Below are positions 44,384-54,064 of a stretch of 64,000 bases of DNA, piece by piece. The DNA is taken from contig CAIVDU010000022.1 in NCBI GenBank assembly GCA_903904815.1, positions 1-64,000 of the forward strand, written 5' to 3'. The notes beneath the pieces are model-generated. The model did not search any database. It saw nothing but the letters and a program-made list of their open reading frames with translations, and was not told the DNA's origin. The stretch's first letter is position 1, and each line of letters opens with the position of its first letter. Made by a program: the position numbers and the translations under genes. The DNA is from an uncultured Armatimonadota bacterium (GTDB taxonomy: Bacteria > Armatimonadota > Fimbriimonadia > Fimbriimonadales > Fimbriimonadaceae).

Positions 44384-44479
44384 GGGCAGACGTTAACACT
44401 GAAACAATGCGGTTGGGCACCTAAAAAGGGTAGTTACTGCAAATACATATCACATCAATGATTTTGCTAGCGGTTCGTG

Positions 44480-45433
44480 CTACCAGATGTATTTGCCCCA
44501 GGAATCGTAAACGTAGCCGTAATACCAAGAGTAGGTGTTGTTCACGCCATTGCGCCGGTCCACGAAGATGTTTTTAAAGTAAAGAATAGACCCCTTCTTC
44601 AACGCCTTTGCGTGGCCGTCCACAAACGCCCCAACGGTCATGTCCGAGTACCGATATCGGGGGTGGGCAGCGCACTCCCAGGCGCCATCGGTTTGAGAGG
44701 TGCAATCGGTGTCCACCACTTGGCCTCTCTTGAGTCCACCAGGTCCGGCCGCATTGTAGGCCGCGGATCCAGGTGTGTAGACGTCGGTTCCGTCGCGGAA
44801 AAGCGTTGTCAAGTCGTCGGGCTTTCTCAGCGACTTCGACTGCCAATAGGTTTGCCAACTCTCAAACCAGGGGTAGCTGTAGGTGTCGGTAAAGTTGGCT
44901 CCCTTTTCCAGGATGACGATCTTGTCTGCAGGAGCGTCGATCTGGGTCGTTGAGAACGAGCTGTTCGGTTTTGACTGGTCCGCCCCGGCGTCGTAATAGT
45001 CCTTTGCGGCCAAGTCGTCGCTAATGCCGTACGATTGCCCCCCACTCTCCTCGAATGCGGCGCCATTTAGGGTGTTCTTGGGAAACATGGGGCTCCGAAA
45101 AATCCCGTCCTGTCCATAACTCTGATCGACTCCGCGAGTCTTCACTTCGCGACCGCTCCTCACGTAAGGGTAAACGGCGGCATACCACTGAATAAGTGGC
45201 CCCCCATCGGGGCCATTGTTGCCGTACTCTGCGAGACAAATCGTGTCGTCGTAGTCGTTGGCGTACATCAGAATCGCCAGACCTTGCTCCTTCACATTGG
45301 AAAGAGAGACTGTCTTCTTCGCGGAAACCTTCGCCTCGGCAAATACAGGGAACAGGATGGCGGCAAGAATGGCAATGATCGCGATCACGACCAGCAGTTC
45401 GATGAGCGTGAAGGCCCGTCGAGAATGGCTCAT
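44480..45433 (-). CDS. Type IV prepilin-like protein with Ala before the cleavage site
   Basis: The 317-residue protein begins MSHSRRA then [22 protein letters not shown], the pseudopilin helix with Glu5; the -1 residue is Ala rather than Gly. The C-terminal domain resembles that of the 3394-4362 prepilin and has the DGH signature ([15 protein letters not shown]). The frame is open to an ATG at 45511, which would give a 33-residue leader and lies 6 nt after the stop of the upstream lipoprotein gene. Neither start has a Shine-Dalgarno. It is probably a structural or accessory pilin of unknown specificity. Confidence 0.85.
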   Translation of the reverse strand: MSHSRRAFTLIELLVVIAIIAILAAILFPVFAEAKVSAKKTVSLSNVKEQGLAILMYANDYDDTICLAEYGNNGPDGGPLIQWYAAVYPYVRSGREVKTRGVDQSYGQDGIFRSPMFPKNTLNGAAFEESGGQSYGISDDLAAKDYYDAGADQSKPNSSFSTTQIDAPADKIVILEKGANFTDTYSYPWFESWQTYWQSKSLRKPDDLTTLFRDGTDVYTPGSAAYNAAGPGGLKRGQVVDTDCTSQTDGAWECAAHPRYRYSDMTVGAFVDGHAKALKKGSILYFKNIFVDRRNGVNNTYSWYYGYVYDSWGKYIW

Positions 45434-45517
45434 ACGAGAGGTATTTGCAGCCCAGTTGGAGTTCACGACCTCACGAATCTTCGGGTCGGCAGTTCGGATT
45501 CGTTTTTCCATGGAGAG

Positions 45518-45745
45518 TTAATGCGCCACTGGATCAGCGGGAGTGATCGGCGTCGCCTCCGCATCAGACTTTAATCTGGCTTTCACGTCCGCCGGTACCG
45601 GCATCTCTTCAATTTGAGCGAGCCTGCGCGACTGCCGTACTTGAGCTTCCTCATCGGAAATTCGCCCAACGGAATCAGGTGCACAGTCGGCCAAGATCAT
45701 GCCTTGGACGATCAGAACGCCGAACATGAAGGTTTTTCTTAGCAT
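45518..45745 (-). CDS. Small putative lipoprotein upstream of a prepilin gene
   Basis: A 75-residue protein with a hydrophobic N-terminus (FMFGVLIVQGMILADC) and a Cys in the lipobox-like context LADC. A charged helix (SDEEAQVRQSRRLAQIEEM) and Pro/Ala-rich tail follow. It directly precedes the prepilin gene on the same strand. The pairing with a prepilin parallels 3218-3388. Function unknown. Confidence 0.6.
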   Translation of the reverse strand: MLRKTFMFGVLIVQGMILADCAPDSVGRISDEEAQVRQSRRLAQIEEMPVPADVKARLKSDAEATPITPADPVAH

Positions 45746-45875
45746 GGGTGCAACCGACCAGCCGCTCTCCTGTGCCCTAGCCGATGTGCATATGATAACG
45801 GATCAAATCCGCAATAAGGTCGAAATGCCTCGACACGTTGGTGTGACGCCAACCTGATTTGAACCTAACTCGACG

Positions 45876-46931
45876 CTACTTGTCGGTAAAAAACCGATAC
45901 TCGGTCGTCTGACGATAGGTTTCGCCGGGCCTTAACACCATGGTTGGAAAGTGGGGGTGATTTACCGAGTCAGGAAAATGCTGGGTTTCTAAGCAGAGCG
46001 CGTGGTATTGGGAGTACGTCGCGTTCTTCTTGCCTAGGAGCGAACCGTCGAGGAAGTTGCCGGAATAGACCTGAATTCCAGGCTCGGTCGTCCATGCCTC
46101 CATGCTTCGCCCAGTCGTCGGCTCATACACGTTGGCGGCTAAGGCTAACGAACCGTCGGAACTCCGCAGTACGAAGTTGTGATCGTAACCCAAAGGATCG
46201 TTCCCCATGAGAGCGATGTCTTGGCCAATCGGTTTTGCCGCTCGGAAGTCGAGTGGAGTTCCCCCGACAGAGGAAATATGCCCGGTCGGGATCAGGACGT
46301 CGTCTACGGGAGTGTAAGAGTCTGCATTCACCTGAAGAACATGCTCCAAAACGTCCGATTCGCCCCCATCCTTTAGGTTCCAATACGTGTGATTGGTGAG
46401 GTTAATGGGGGTTGCCTGGTCGGTTGTTGCCCGGTAATCCAGTCGAAGGACATTGTCGTTAGTGATTGTGTAGGTGACCCAAGCCTGAACTGTTCCGGGA
46501 TAACCCTCTTCGCCGTCGGGGTCAAGCAGGAAGAGACGAACCGAAGCCCCGCCCTGCGTGGACGTTTCCTCGACGGTCCAGAATCGCCGGTCATACCCCT
46601 TCAGGCCCCCGTGGAGGTGGTTCGATCCGTTGTTCTGAGCCATTTGGAAGACCCGTCCGTCAAGTTCAAAACGCCCGCCGGCGATTCGATTTCCCACCCG
46701 GCCGATCGTGCTCCCAAAGTGTGGGCTCTTCGTTTCGTAGGGCTCAATCGTGTCAAAACCCAACACGATGTCATCCAGACGGCCATCACGGTCAGGCACC
46801 CAGAATTCGGTTAGGATGGCGCCGTAAGTGGTGACCTTCGCGATCGCGCCTTGATCGTTGGTAAGAGTGTACAGTTCGGCGGCTTGGCCGTCGCTGGTCG
46901 ATCCGAACGGGGTCTTTTGAATGGTCGGCAT
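45876..46931 (-). CDS. galM: Aldose 1-epimerase (mutarotase)
   Basis: A 351-residue galactose mutarotase-like protein. It has the motifs GSTIGRVGNRIAGGRF, NHLHGGLKGYDRRFW (substrate His), NLTNHTYWNL (catalytic His) and LCLETQHFPDSVN (catalytic Glu). It interconverts alpha and beta anomers of aldoses in the cytoplasm. No signal peptide is seen. TACGAT-N9-ATG precedes it, so it may also be nearly leaderless. It is divergent from the amidohydrolase pair. Confidence 0.93.
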   Translation of the reverse strand: MPTIQKTPFGSTSDGQAAELYTLTNDQGAIAKVTTYGAILTEFWVPDRDGRLDDIVLGFDTIEPYETKSPHFGSTIGRVGNRIAGGRFELDGRVFQMAQNNGSNHLHGGLKGYDRRFWTVEETSTQGGASVRLFLLDPDGEEGYPGTVQAWVTYTITNDNVLRLDYRATTDQATPINLTNHTYWNLKDGGESDVLEHVLQVNADSYTPVDDVLIPTGHISSVGGTPLDFRAAKPIGQDIALMGNDPLGYDHNFVLRSSDGSLALAANVYEPTTGRSMEAWTTEPGIQVYSGNFLDGSLLGKKNATYSQYHALCLETQHFPDSVNHPHFPTMVLRPGETYRQTTEYRFFTDK

Positions 46932-47095
46932 GAGCGTGAGATCGTATTAACGAGAGCTTGAGAACGATCACTTCAGAACGTACCCTTTCCAGGCATTGGA
47001 GATTGAGGGGTCTTTCGGTGGCGAGATACCGTACAGCACGTTAATATAGCGGTGTTGTCGGAATGGGTGTCTCCCGCCGGCAGCCACGGGGATCC

Positions 47096-48382
47096 ATGCA
47101 TTTTAGATTAAAGCCTCCGCTCTTGCTTCTCGCATTCCTGTCACTGCCGGCGTTGATTCTCGCCGACGATGTCGCCATTACCGGCGCACGAATTGAAATC
47201 GGAAATGGTTCGGTCATCGCGGCTGGAACGGTCGTGATTCATGACGGACTTTTCGTAGCGGTAGGAGAAAACGTTGCTCCGCCCCCAGGCGCCCAAATCA
47301 TCGATGGCAAGGGGCTTGTGGTTTACCCGGGCTTCATCGACGCCTACACAACCAGTGGCTTGAAGCTGCCCAGCGCCCCGACCTCTGAACGAGCTCCTGA
47401 TTCGCGGAATACCGCTCCGGCCACTATGTGGCATGGAAATCGGAAGGGGATTCGCTCCGACATTCTCTGCGCGAAGGCGCTCGATTTGAAGTCGCTGGTG
47501 CAGAGCAACTACAAGGCAGGCGTTACTACGGCGCTTCTCAGCCCGGGATCGGGCCCAGTTGCGGGGATCTCGACGATTGTTGACTACACCGAAACGGGAA
47601 CGGTTGTGACGCCCCAAGCGGCGGCTGAACTTTCGTTTCGGAACGGCGGAAGTGGAGCAGGCTATCCAGGCACACTTTTTGGTGTCATCGCGCTCCTGAG
47701 ACAGACCCTGGCGGACGCTCAGTACTACGCTGCCCAGGAAGCCCCCAAGAAGGACGACGCACTTGAGAACCTGCGCCCCTTGATAACCGGAAAGCTTCCG
47801 GCCCTTTTCAGCGCTGATTCTGCTCGGGAAATCGTCAGGGCAACTCGAGTTGCCGACGAGTTTTCGCTTCGGCTCTTGATCCTGGGCGGCCGAGAGGCAT
47901 ACCGAGACCTGGATCTCTTAAAGTCGAAGAATCTGCCCGTGTTGGTCACGCTCGACATCGGAGACGATCCGACCAAACCAACCTCTACACCACCGACTCC
48001 CAACCCGGATGGTCCACCCAAAGCCGTCCTCGATGAGCGACATGACACCTGGCTCGACCACTCACTCAACATCAAGAAGCTTTCCGACGCAGGCGTTCCG
48101 TTTGCCTTCACGAGCGTTGGTCTGAGCGCAGGAATCGACGGCTATTTAAAGGCAATTCGAACCATCATTGGCACCGGAGTACCCAGAGATGTCGCGCTGA
48201 AGGCGGTCACATCAGAGTCGGCCTTGCTGCTTGGCATTTCCGAAAAAGTAGGCACGATCGAACCCGGGAAGATCGCGAATCTCGCCGTCTTCAACGGCGA
48301 CTTTGCCGACGCAAAGAGTGAAGTCCAGTTCGTCCTCGTCGAAGGCAAGAAGGTTGATATCAAAAAGGCAGGTTCGAAATGA
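47096..48382 (+). CDS. Exported amidohydrolase-like protein lacking the metal HxH motif
   Basis: The 428-residue protein has a signal peptide (PPLLLLAFLSLPALILA) and an amidohydrolase fold: VAITGARIEIGNGSVIAAGT, then VVYPGFIDAYTTSGLK where active enzymes have PGFIDAHTH, and the end GTIEPGKIANLAVFNGD. The missing histidines make hydrolase activity doubtful. ATG 47096 is chosen for the signal peptide and the preceding GGGG. The stop overlaps the next gene (ATGA), whose first half keeps the histidines, so the two products may form one complex. Confidence 0.85.
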   Translation: MHFRLKPPLLLLAFLSLPALILADDVAITGARIEIGNGSVIAAGTVVIHDGLFVAVGENVAPPPGAQIIDGKGLVVYPGFIDAYTTSGLKLPSAPTSERAPDSRNTAPATMWHGNRKGIRSDILCAKALDLKSLVQSNYKAGVTTALLSPGSGPVAGISTIVDYTETGTVVTPQAAAELSFRNGGSGAGYPGTLFGVIALLRQTLADAQYYAAQEAPKKDDALENLRPLITGKLPALFSADSAREIVRATRVADEFSLRLLILGGREAYRDLDLLKSKNLPVLVTLDIGDDPTKPTSTPPTPNPDGPPKAVLDERHDTWLDHSLNIKKLSDAGVPFAFTSVGLSAGIDGYLKAIRTIIGTGVPRDVALKAVTSESALLLGISEKVGTIEPGKIANLAVFNGDFADAKSEVQFVLVEGKKVDIKKAGSK

Positions 48383-51069
48383 GCATCTCCATGTTAGGTT
48401 TGATCGCCCTCTCCCAGGCCGCAGCAGCTCCCCAGACACCGACCGCGCCCGCCGTCAAGCCGGTGCCCCCGGCGGAGGCAGCCGCCCCCAAACCATCTGA
48501 GAATATTCTGGGTCCGGAATCGTTCCCCTACGAGACGATCGCTCTCCGAAAGCCTCGGTTGCAGACCAACGGCAACGTCTTCATTGCGAACGCTCGCATC
48601 CTTACGGCGACTCATGGAGTGATCGAGAAGGGCAGCATCCTAGTGCGAGATGGAAAGATCGCAGCCATCGGGCATATCTCTCCGCCACCGGGTGTGACCG
48701 TGATCGATGCCTCGGGGAAAGTCATAGCTCCGGGAATCGTCGATGCTCACGTGCATCGTGGCATTGACTCCACCAACGAGGGAACTGATGCGATTGTCGG
48801 CGAAGTCCGAGTTCAAGACGTTCTTAATCCAGACAGTAAGACCCTTTGGGCATCGCTGGCGAGTGGCGAGACCTCTGGGTTGATTCTGCATGGCAGCGCC
48901 AATCCGGTTGGTGGACAGAGTCTCGTCGTGAAGTTCAAATATGGACGACCGGTCGACGAGCTTCCGATCAAAGATGCTCCGAGAATGATCAAGTTCGCGC
49001 TGGGTGAGAACGTGACCCGGTCTGGCAACGCGACTTCCGCTCGATTTCCCCACACCAGAATGGGAGTAGAGGCGGTCTACCGTCGTGCGTTTACCCAAGC
49101 TCGAGAGTATGCCAAGAATTGGGATGCATACGAGACTGCGAAGCAGTCTGACCCCAAGGCCAAGGCGCCCCAAAGAGATCTTCGACTCGAAACACTCGCG
49201 GACATCCTCAAACGCAAGATTTGGGTTCAGTGTCACTCCTATCGCGCCGACGAGATCCTCATGATGGTGCGCCTGAGTCAGGAGTTCGGGTTCAAGATCG
49301 GGGCCATGCAGCACGCCCTAGAGTCCTACAAGATCGCTCCTGAGTTGGCGAAAGCCGGTGTAGGCGTTTCTATTTTTGTCGACGAGTGGGCGGTCAAGCT
49401 GGAGCTGTTTGACAGCATTCCCTACGCGGCTTCGATCCTCACCAAGGCGGGTGTCAATGTGTCGGTGAACACCGATGGCGTCTCGGGTACGACCGCTATC
49501 AACATCGACGCGGCCAAGACGATGCGCCACGGAGGACTTACTGAAGAACAGGCGCTGGATCTGATCACCATCAACCCAGCTCGAGAACTTGGGATTGATA
49601 AACGAACCGGAAGCATCGACGTCGGCAAAGATGCGGACCTCGTGATCTGGGATGGCAATCCGCTCAGCATCTATTCGCGAGTCAATACTACGCTGGTCGA
49701 CGGAGAGGTCTTCTTCCAGCGACGAGATGCGTTCAACGTGGACAAGGACTCGACGATCAAATCAAAGCTTGAGCCGTTCATATACCATGCCACCGAACCG
49801 ACACCCGTACTCTCCAAAATCTACGCGATTGTCGGGGGAACGATTCACCCCGTATCTGGACCGATCATTCCGGTTGGCACTGTCGTGATCGTTGACGGCA
49901 AGGTCCAAGCCGTCGGAGCCAAAGTTGCCGTACCGAAAAAGGCGGTTCGCATCGACGCCCGTGGGTTGCAGGTGTATCCAGGGTTCATTGATGCTGGCAC
50001 CTCGCTCGGCCTCAATGAGTTTGGAGAAGTCGGACAGGCTACCGACCAGCAAGAACTGGGCACTTACCAGGCAGACCTCGTGGCCTTGACCTCGGTGAAC
50101 GCCCAGAGCGAACACTTCCCCACGACCCGTTTCGAGGGGATCACGTCCGCACTGACTGCTCCTTCGGGGGGAACGATACCGGGACAAGCATCGGTCCTGA
50201 ACTTGGCCGGATGGACGAATGAGCTGATGGGATTAAAGCCCAAAGCGGCCTTGGTGGTGAACTGGCCCATCGGTGGTGGCGGATTCTCCGATTTCGGGAT
50301 CAACGACATCAAGGACGACGATGAACTCACAGACGACCTGCTCGCCGGAGGAACCATCCAGCGAGCAGGGCCACGGTCTTCCGACACGACAACCCCGTCG
50401 GAGTTGAGTACCTACTTTGACAAGGCGGTGACTTACAAGACGATGCATGAATCGGTCGACTTGGGGCTCGAAGCGATGCAACCGTATCTTCGCGGCGAAC
50501 TGCCGGTTCTCATTCGGGTCCGCAATCGCGCGGGGATTCGAGGGGCAGTCGACTTTGCGAAGAAATACAAGCTTAAGGTCGTTCTCGTCGGAGCAGCGGA
50601 CGCCTGGAAAGAGGCAGCTCTGTTGGCGAAAAATCACATCCCGGTAATTCTGAATCCCGCAGGTAAATCGACGCTGAGCGCGAACTCGCCAAGCAACGAC
50701 TGGGATCCATACGACACCCCTTACGCCACTCCGGCCCTGCTTAAGCGGGCTGGGGTGCAGTTCGCATTCCAATCCGATGACTATGCGGGAGTCAAAAACC
50801 TTCCGCAGCGCGTGGCGGAGTCTTGCGCCTATGGACTTTCGAAAGAGGACGCATTAGCCGCCGTCACCCTTTCGGCCGCCCAAATCCTGGGGGTTTCCGA
50901 CAAGGTCGGCAGCATCTCGCCAGGAAAGCTAGGCAACATCGTCATCAGCGACGGAGACGCCTTCGAGTTGAACTCGAATATACGCTACGTGTTCATTAAC
51001 GGTCGACCGGTCGAACTGAAGAGTAAATTCACTCGACTCCGCGATCAGTATTTGCAGCGCGTTCAGTAA
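48379..51069 (+). CDS. Exported tandem amidohydrolase (one intact, one degenerate domain)
   Basis: An 896-residue protein with a short hydrophobic N-terminus ending SQAAAAP, then a Pro/Ala-rich stretch and two amidohydrolase units. Unit 1 (~65-450) has VIAPGIVDAHVHRGID with the metal HxH, later WVQCHSY, AMQHALES and NTDGVSG, and ends GSIDVGKDADLVIWDGNPL. Unit 2 (~470-880) has VYPGFIDAGTSLG without histidines and ends GSISPGKLGNIVISDGD. Substrate unknown; imidazolonepropionase-like or dipeptidase-like activity are candidates. A terminator follows. Confidence 0.87.
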   Translation: MSISMLGLIALSQAAAAPQTPTAPAVKPVPPAEAAAPKPSENILGPESFPYETIALRKPRLQTNGNVFIANARILTATHGVIEKGSILVRDGKIAAIGHISPPPGVTVIDASGKVIAPGIVDAHVHRGIDSTNEGTDAIVGEVRVQDVLNPDSKTLWASLASGETSGLILHGSANPVGGQSLVVKFKYGRPVDELPIKDAPRMIKFALGENVTRSGNATSARFPHTRMGVEAVYRRAFTQAREYAKNWDAYETAKQSDPKAKAPQRDLRLETLADILKRKIWVQCHSYRADEILMMVRLSQEFGFKIGAMQHALESYKIAPELAKAGVGVSIFVDEWAVKLELFDSIPYAASILTKAGVNVSVNTDGVSGTTAINIDAAKTMRHGGLTEEQALDLITINPARELGIDKRTGSIDVGKDADLVIWDGNPLSIYSRVNTTLVDGEVFFQRRDAFNVDKDSTIKSKLEPFIYHATEPTPVLSKIYAIVGGTIHPVSGPIIPVGTVVIVDGKVQAVGAKVAVPKKAVRIDARGLQVYPGFIDAGTSLGLNEFGEVGQATDQQELGTYQADLVALTSVNAQSEHFPTTRFEGITSALTAPSGGTIPGQASVLNLAGWTNELMGLKPKAALVVNWPIGGGGFSDFGINDIKDDDELTDDLLAGGTIQRAGPRSSDTTTPSELSTYFDKAVTYKTMHESVDLGLEAMQPYLRGELPVLIRVRNRAGIRGAVDFAKKYKLKVVLVGAADAWKEAALLAKNHIPVILNPAGKSTLSANSPSNDWDPYDTPYATPALLKRAGVQFAFQSDDYAGVKNLPQRVAESCAYGLSKEDALAAVTLSAAQILGVSDKVGSISPGKLGNIVISDGDAFELNSNIRYVFINGRPVELKSKFTRLRDQYLQRVQ

Positions 51070-51104
51070 GGTCAAAGCATCCTTGCGCCTGGCATAACAA
51101 TTAA

Positions 51105-51137
51105 CGGTCTATTCGGTTTGCCGGGTAGGCCGTTTTT
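51105..51137 (+). terminator. Rho-independent terminator after the amidohydrolase operon
   Basis: CGGTCTA (51105-51111) pairs with TAGGCCG (51126-51132) with one G-T wobble, and an inner CGG-TTTG-CCG adds a second helix. TTTTT follows. Confidence 0.75.
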
Positions 51138-51200
51138 GGAGGCACCTGAGAGCGGTTAACCCTACCTACATAACGCTAGGGCATTCTCTGAGGTCAGAGC

Positions 51201-52211
51201 CTACTTGAGCCCGTTCCCACTCGAAGCGCGTACGATGATCTCCGTAGGGAGAAGGATCTCTTCCGGGCTGGCCTCGGGGTTCTCGATCCTCTTGAACAAC
51301 TGCTCGACAGCGCGTCTGCCCATTTCATACGCGGGCTGGGCTACGACGGTCAAGAATGGGAACGTGACCAGAGCGGCGGGAAGGTCGTCGAAACCGACGA
51401 GGGCAATGTCCTCGGGAACCGAAATCCCCTGCTGCCGAAACTCTTGAAGCGCACCAATTGAAATGAAGTTGTTTGCGGCGAAGACAGCAGTGGGGCGAGG
51501 TTCGGCATTGAGGATTTTTTTGGCGTTTTCGTGTCCACTACGCACTGAAAAGTCCCCGTAGTGCACTTCAATCGAGTTGCTCGGATTCGACTGTTTCACG
51601 GCGGTGACGAAAGCTTCTACTCGGTCGTCAGTGGTGGATACGCCATGGTGACCGGCGAGAACGGCGAAATGCTGATGACCTTTGATTAGCAGGAGGTCGG
51701 CAAGCCTAGTGGCTCCATCTCTAGAGTCGCACCGGACCACATCGACTTCCTGTCCGGACACGGCCCGGTCGACAACCACAACCGGAACTCCGTGAGTTTT
51801 CGCCAGCTCCAACGACTGCTGTCCGGCCTGGGCGGGGACAAGTAAGACTCCATCCACGCGCTTCTCGATGAGCAGCCGCATGTAACGCTGTTCCTCCGCT
51901 TCGTTCTCATCGGTGTTGCAAAAGAGGACCAGATTCGATGTGTCGCTTGCAGCGTCTTCGACACCGCGGGCCATTGTGGTGAAAAAGGGATTCGTGATGT
52001 CGGTCACAACCAGAGCGATGGTGCCGGTTCTCTTCGACCGAAGCCCTCGCGCCAATTGGTTGGGGACATAGCCCAGCTCCGCCACGGCGCTTTCTACCCG
52101 CGACCGAGCATCCTCGGAAACGTAGCCGGATCGGTTCAACACTCTCGAAACTGTCATTGCGGCAACGCCCGCCTTTTTGGCAACTTCCTTTATCGTGATC
52201 TTCGCGGACAT
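51201..52211 (-). CDS. LacI-family transcriptional regulator
   Basis: A 336-residue repressor. The helix-turn-helix IKEVAKKAGVAAMTVSRVLNR and hinge helix YVPNQLARGLRSKRTG occupy ~4-62. The periplasmic-binding-protein-like sensor has IALVVTDITNPFFTTMARG, VDGVLLVPA and VFAANNFISIGALQ. ATG 52211 follows AGGTG; a longer frame to 52259 is unneeded. A LacI-type palindrome at 52287-52300 lies in the divergent promoter region, suggesting control of itself and of the sugar-metabolism genes 52473-55029. Confidence 0.93.
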   Translation of the reverse strand: MSAKITIKEVAKKAGVAAMTVSRVLNRSGYVSEDARSRVESAVAELGYVPNQLARGLRSKRTGTIALVVTDITNPFFTTMARGVEDAASDTSNLVLFCNTDENEAEEQRYMRLLIEKRVDGVLLVPAQAGQQSLELAKTHGVPVVVVDRAVSGQEVDVVRCDSRDGATRLADLLLIKGHQHFAVLAGHHGVSTTDDRVEAFVTAVKQSNPSNSIEVHYGDFSVRSGHENAKKILNAEPRPTAVFAANNFISIGALQEFRQQGISVPEDIALVGFDDLPAALVTFPFLTVVAQPAYEMGRRAVEQLFKRIENPEASPEEILLPTEIIVRASSGNGLK

Positions 52212-52286
52212 GAATGAACACCTAGTTTGACGGGAACCTATAAGTCTTGGGTGGCCCATTGCGAAATCGAGATCGAGATGTCAACA

Positions 52287-52300
52287 TGTTAACGTGAACA
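52287..52300. promoter_or_regulatory. LacI-family operator candidate
   Basis: TGTTAACGTGAACA is a 14-bp palindrome with one mismatched pair and the central CG typical of LacI/PurR operators. It lies 76 nt before the regulator start and 173 nt before the divergent gene. Confidence 0.65.
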
Positions 52301-52472
52301 CACGCAGGGATAGCCCTTCATTTTCGGCAGTTAAGTCCGGCATGTTCACCGAACTTTGTCTACTAGACCTTCAAGGAATGCATTTGCGCACCCAGAATGA
52401 GAATAGGCTGCAGTTTCGACATCGGGACAGTGAGTTCGGATATCGATCTTGGCATAGCAGGGTGAACTCAAA

Positions 52473-52973
52473 ATGACAAATGCATTTCTCGCTACAGAGT
52501 CGTGGCAACAGGCGGTGGCACACACGCTTCCGATCTTCGGCCACCGAAATTGGATCGTCATCGCGGACTCGGCATACCCGATGCAGGCTCGGCCCGGGAT
52601 CCGAACGATCGTGGCCGATACCGATCAGGCGCATGCCGTTCAAACAGTTCTCACTTCCATCGAAGAGTCTTGGCATGTTCGCCCGAACGTGCTCCTTGAC
52701 ATGGAGTTGGACTATCTCGACGAAGCCGAAGCGGCTGGGATTGAAAATTATCGAACCTGGCTGGCTGAGCGACTGAAGTCGCACCCGGTTTCCAAACTCC
52801 CCCATGAGCAAATCATTGGGAAACTCGATGAGGCGGCGTCACTGTTCGGAGTCCTGGTGGTGAAATCCCACATGGCACTTCCTTACACTTCAGTCTTCAT
52901 CGAACTCGACTGTGGCTATTGGAATCCCGAAGCTGAGGCTCGGCTTCGGGCAAAGATCGCAAACAAAACCTGA
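52473..52973 (+). CDS. RbsD/FucU-like sugar mutarotase family protein
   Basis: A 166-residue protein resembling D-ribose pyranase/L-fucose mutarotase. [21 protein letters not shown] (the first part is at ~22-36) corresponds to the RbsD GHGDEIVIADANFP motif, and [13 protein letters not shown] near the C-terminus to the terminal strand. These enzymes interconvert sugar anomers without cofactor. It is first in a sugar-type cluster with the dehydrogenase and aldo/keto reductase. AGGG precedes the ATG at a long spacing. Confidence 0.72.
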   Translation: MTNAFLATESWQQAVAHTLPIFGHRNWIVIADSAYPMQARPGIRTIVADTDQAHAVQTVLTSIEESWHVRPNVLLDMELDYLDEAEAAGIENYRTWLAERLKSHPVSKLPHEQIIGKLDEAASLFGVLVVKSHMALPYTSVFIELDCGYWNPEAEARLRAKIANKT

Positions 52974-52987
52974 ACTGGACCCAAACT

Positions 52988-54064
52988 ATGAAATCATCGA
53001 TGATCGGCGCCGTTTTGCCGGGAAATAGTACGACAGAGATTCGTGAGTTCCCGATTCCCTCCCCCGGTTACGGCGAAGTCCTGATCAAGATGAAGTCATC
53101 CACAATTTGTGGAAGCGACATTCGCTGCATTTACCGAGAGCATTTGGGCAAGGGCCCGGAGGGCTACCAGGCGGGAATGATCGCGGGTCATGAGCCATGC
53201 GGCCAAATCGTCTCGGCCGGGCCTGGTCTCCGACGATTTAAAGAAGGTGACAGGGTGATCGTCTATCACATCTCAGGATGCGGTGTCTGTAACGACTGCC
53301 GACGGGGATATATGATCTCGTGCACCAGCGATTACCGCCGAGCCTACGGATGGCAGCGCGACGGTGGAATGGCCGAGTACATCCTTGCTGAAGAAAAGGA
53401 CCTCGTTCTGCTTCCGAATGAGCTGACCTATACCGATGGCGCTCAGGTCGCTTGTGGATTCGGGACCGTCTATGAGGCGATCCAAAAGATCGGGGTTTCG
53501 GGTGATGACGCGGTCTTGGTAACCGGCCTCGGTCCAGTAGGTCTTGCCGCACTGATGCTCGCCCGCGCCAAAGGCGCAAATCTGCTTATCGGGACCGACG
53601 CGGTTCCCGAACGATTAGAGTTGGCCCAAGCCCTGGGTTTGGTCGATAAGGCGATCCCAGCCGGACAGGACGCGGCCGAGCAGATTCGAGAACTTACGGG
53701 CGGTCATGGCGTTGAAAAAGCAATTGACTGTTCCGCCAACGATAAGGGACGGCTCACGGCGGTTCAAGCAACTCGCAAGTGGGGAGATATCGCGTTCGTA
53801 GGCGAGGGAGGATCCTGTTGTTTCCAACCTTCGCCGGACATCATCCACGATCAAAAGAAGATTCATGGCTCTTGGGTTACGAGCATATGGCTCATGGAGG
53901 AACTTGTCGAGCGACTTGTTCGGTGGCGTCTCCACCCAGCCGATTTGGTAACTCATCGATTTGCCCTCACGGAAGTCGAATCCGCCTATTCCCTCATGGC
54001 AGAAGGCAGAAGTGGCAAGATCGCAGTCGTGTTTGACGAAGAGTTGGAGCAGGTTTCGAGATGA
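52988..54064 (+). CDS. Zinc-dependent alcohol (polyol/threonine-type) dehydrogenase
   Basis: A 358-residue medium-chain dehydrogenase. The catalytic zinc site includes ICGSDIR and AGHEPCGQI. The structural zinc cysteines are in [15 protein letters not shown]. The Rossmann loop is [17 protein letters not shown] with an acidic residue later ([10 protein letters not shown]), favouring NAD+. It likely oxidises a sugar alcohol or sugar derivative. It lies 14 nt after the RbsD-like gene, and its stop overlaps the aldo/keto reductase gene. Confidence 0.9.
   Translation: MKSSMIGAVLPGNSTTEIREFPIPSPGYGEVLIKMKSSTICGSDIRCIYREHLGKGPEGYQAGMIAGHEPCGQIVSAGPGLRRFKEGDRVIVYHISGCGVCNDCRRGYMISCTSDYRRAYGWQRDGGMAEYILAEEKDLVLLPNELTYTDGAQVACGFGTVYEAIQKIGVSGDDAVLVTGLGPVGLAALMLARAKGANLLIGTDAVPERLELAQALGLVDKAIPAGQDAAEQIRELTGGHGVEKAIDCSANDKGRLTAVQATRKWGDIAFVGEGGSCCFQPSPDIIHDQKKIHGSWVTSIWLMEELVERLVRWRLHPADLVTHRFALTEVESAYSLMAEGRSGKIAVVFDEELEQVSR

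Noticed and set aside
45434-45511. Extended N-terminus of the prepilin at 44480 starting at ATG 45511
   Set aside because: It would give a 33-residue leader without a ribosome site; kept only as an alternative because it follows the lipoprotein stop by 6 nt.
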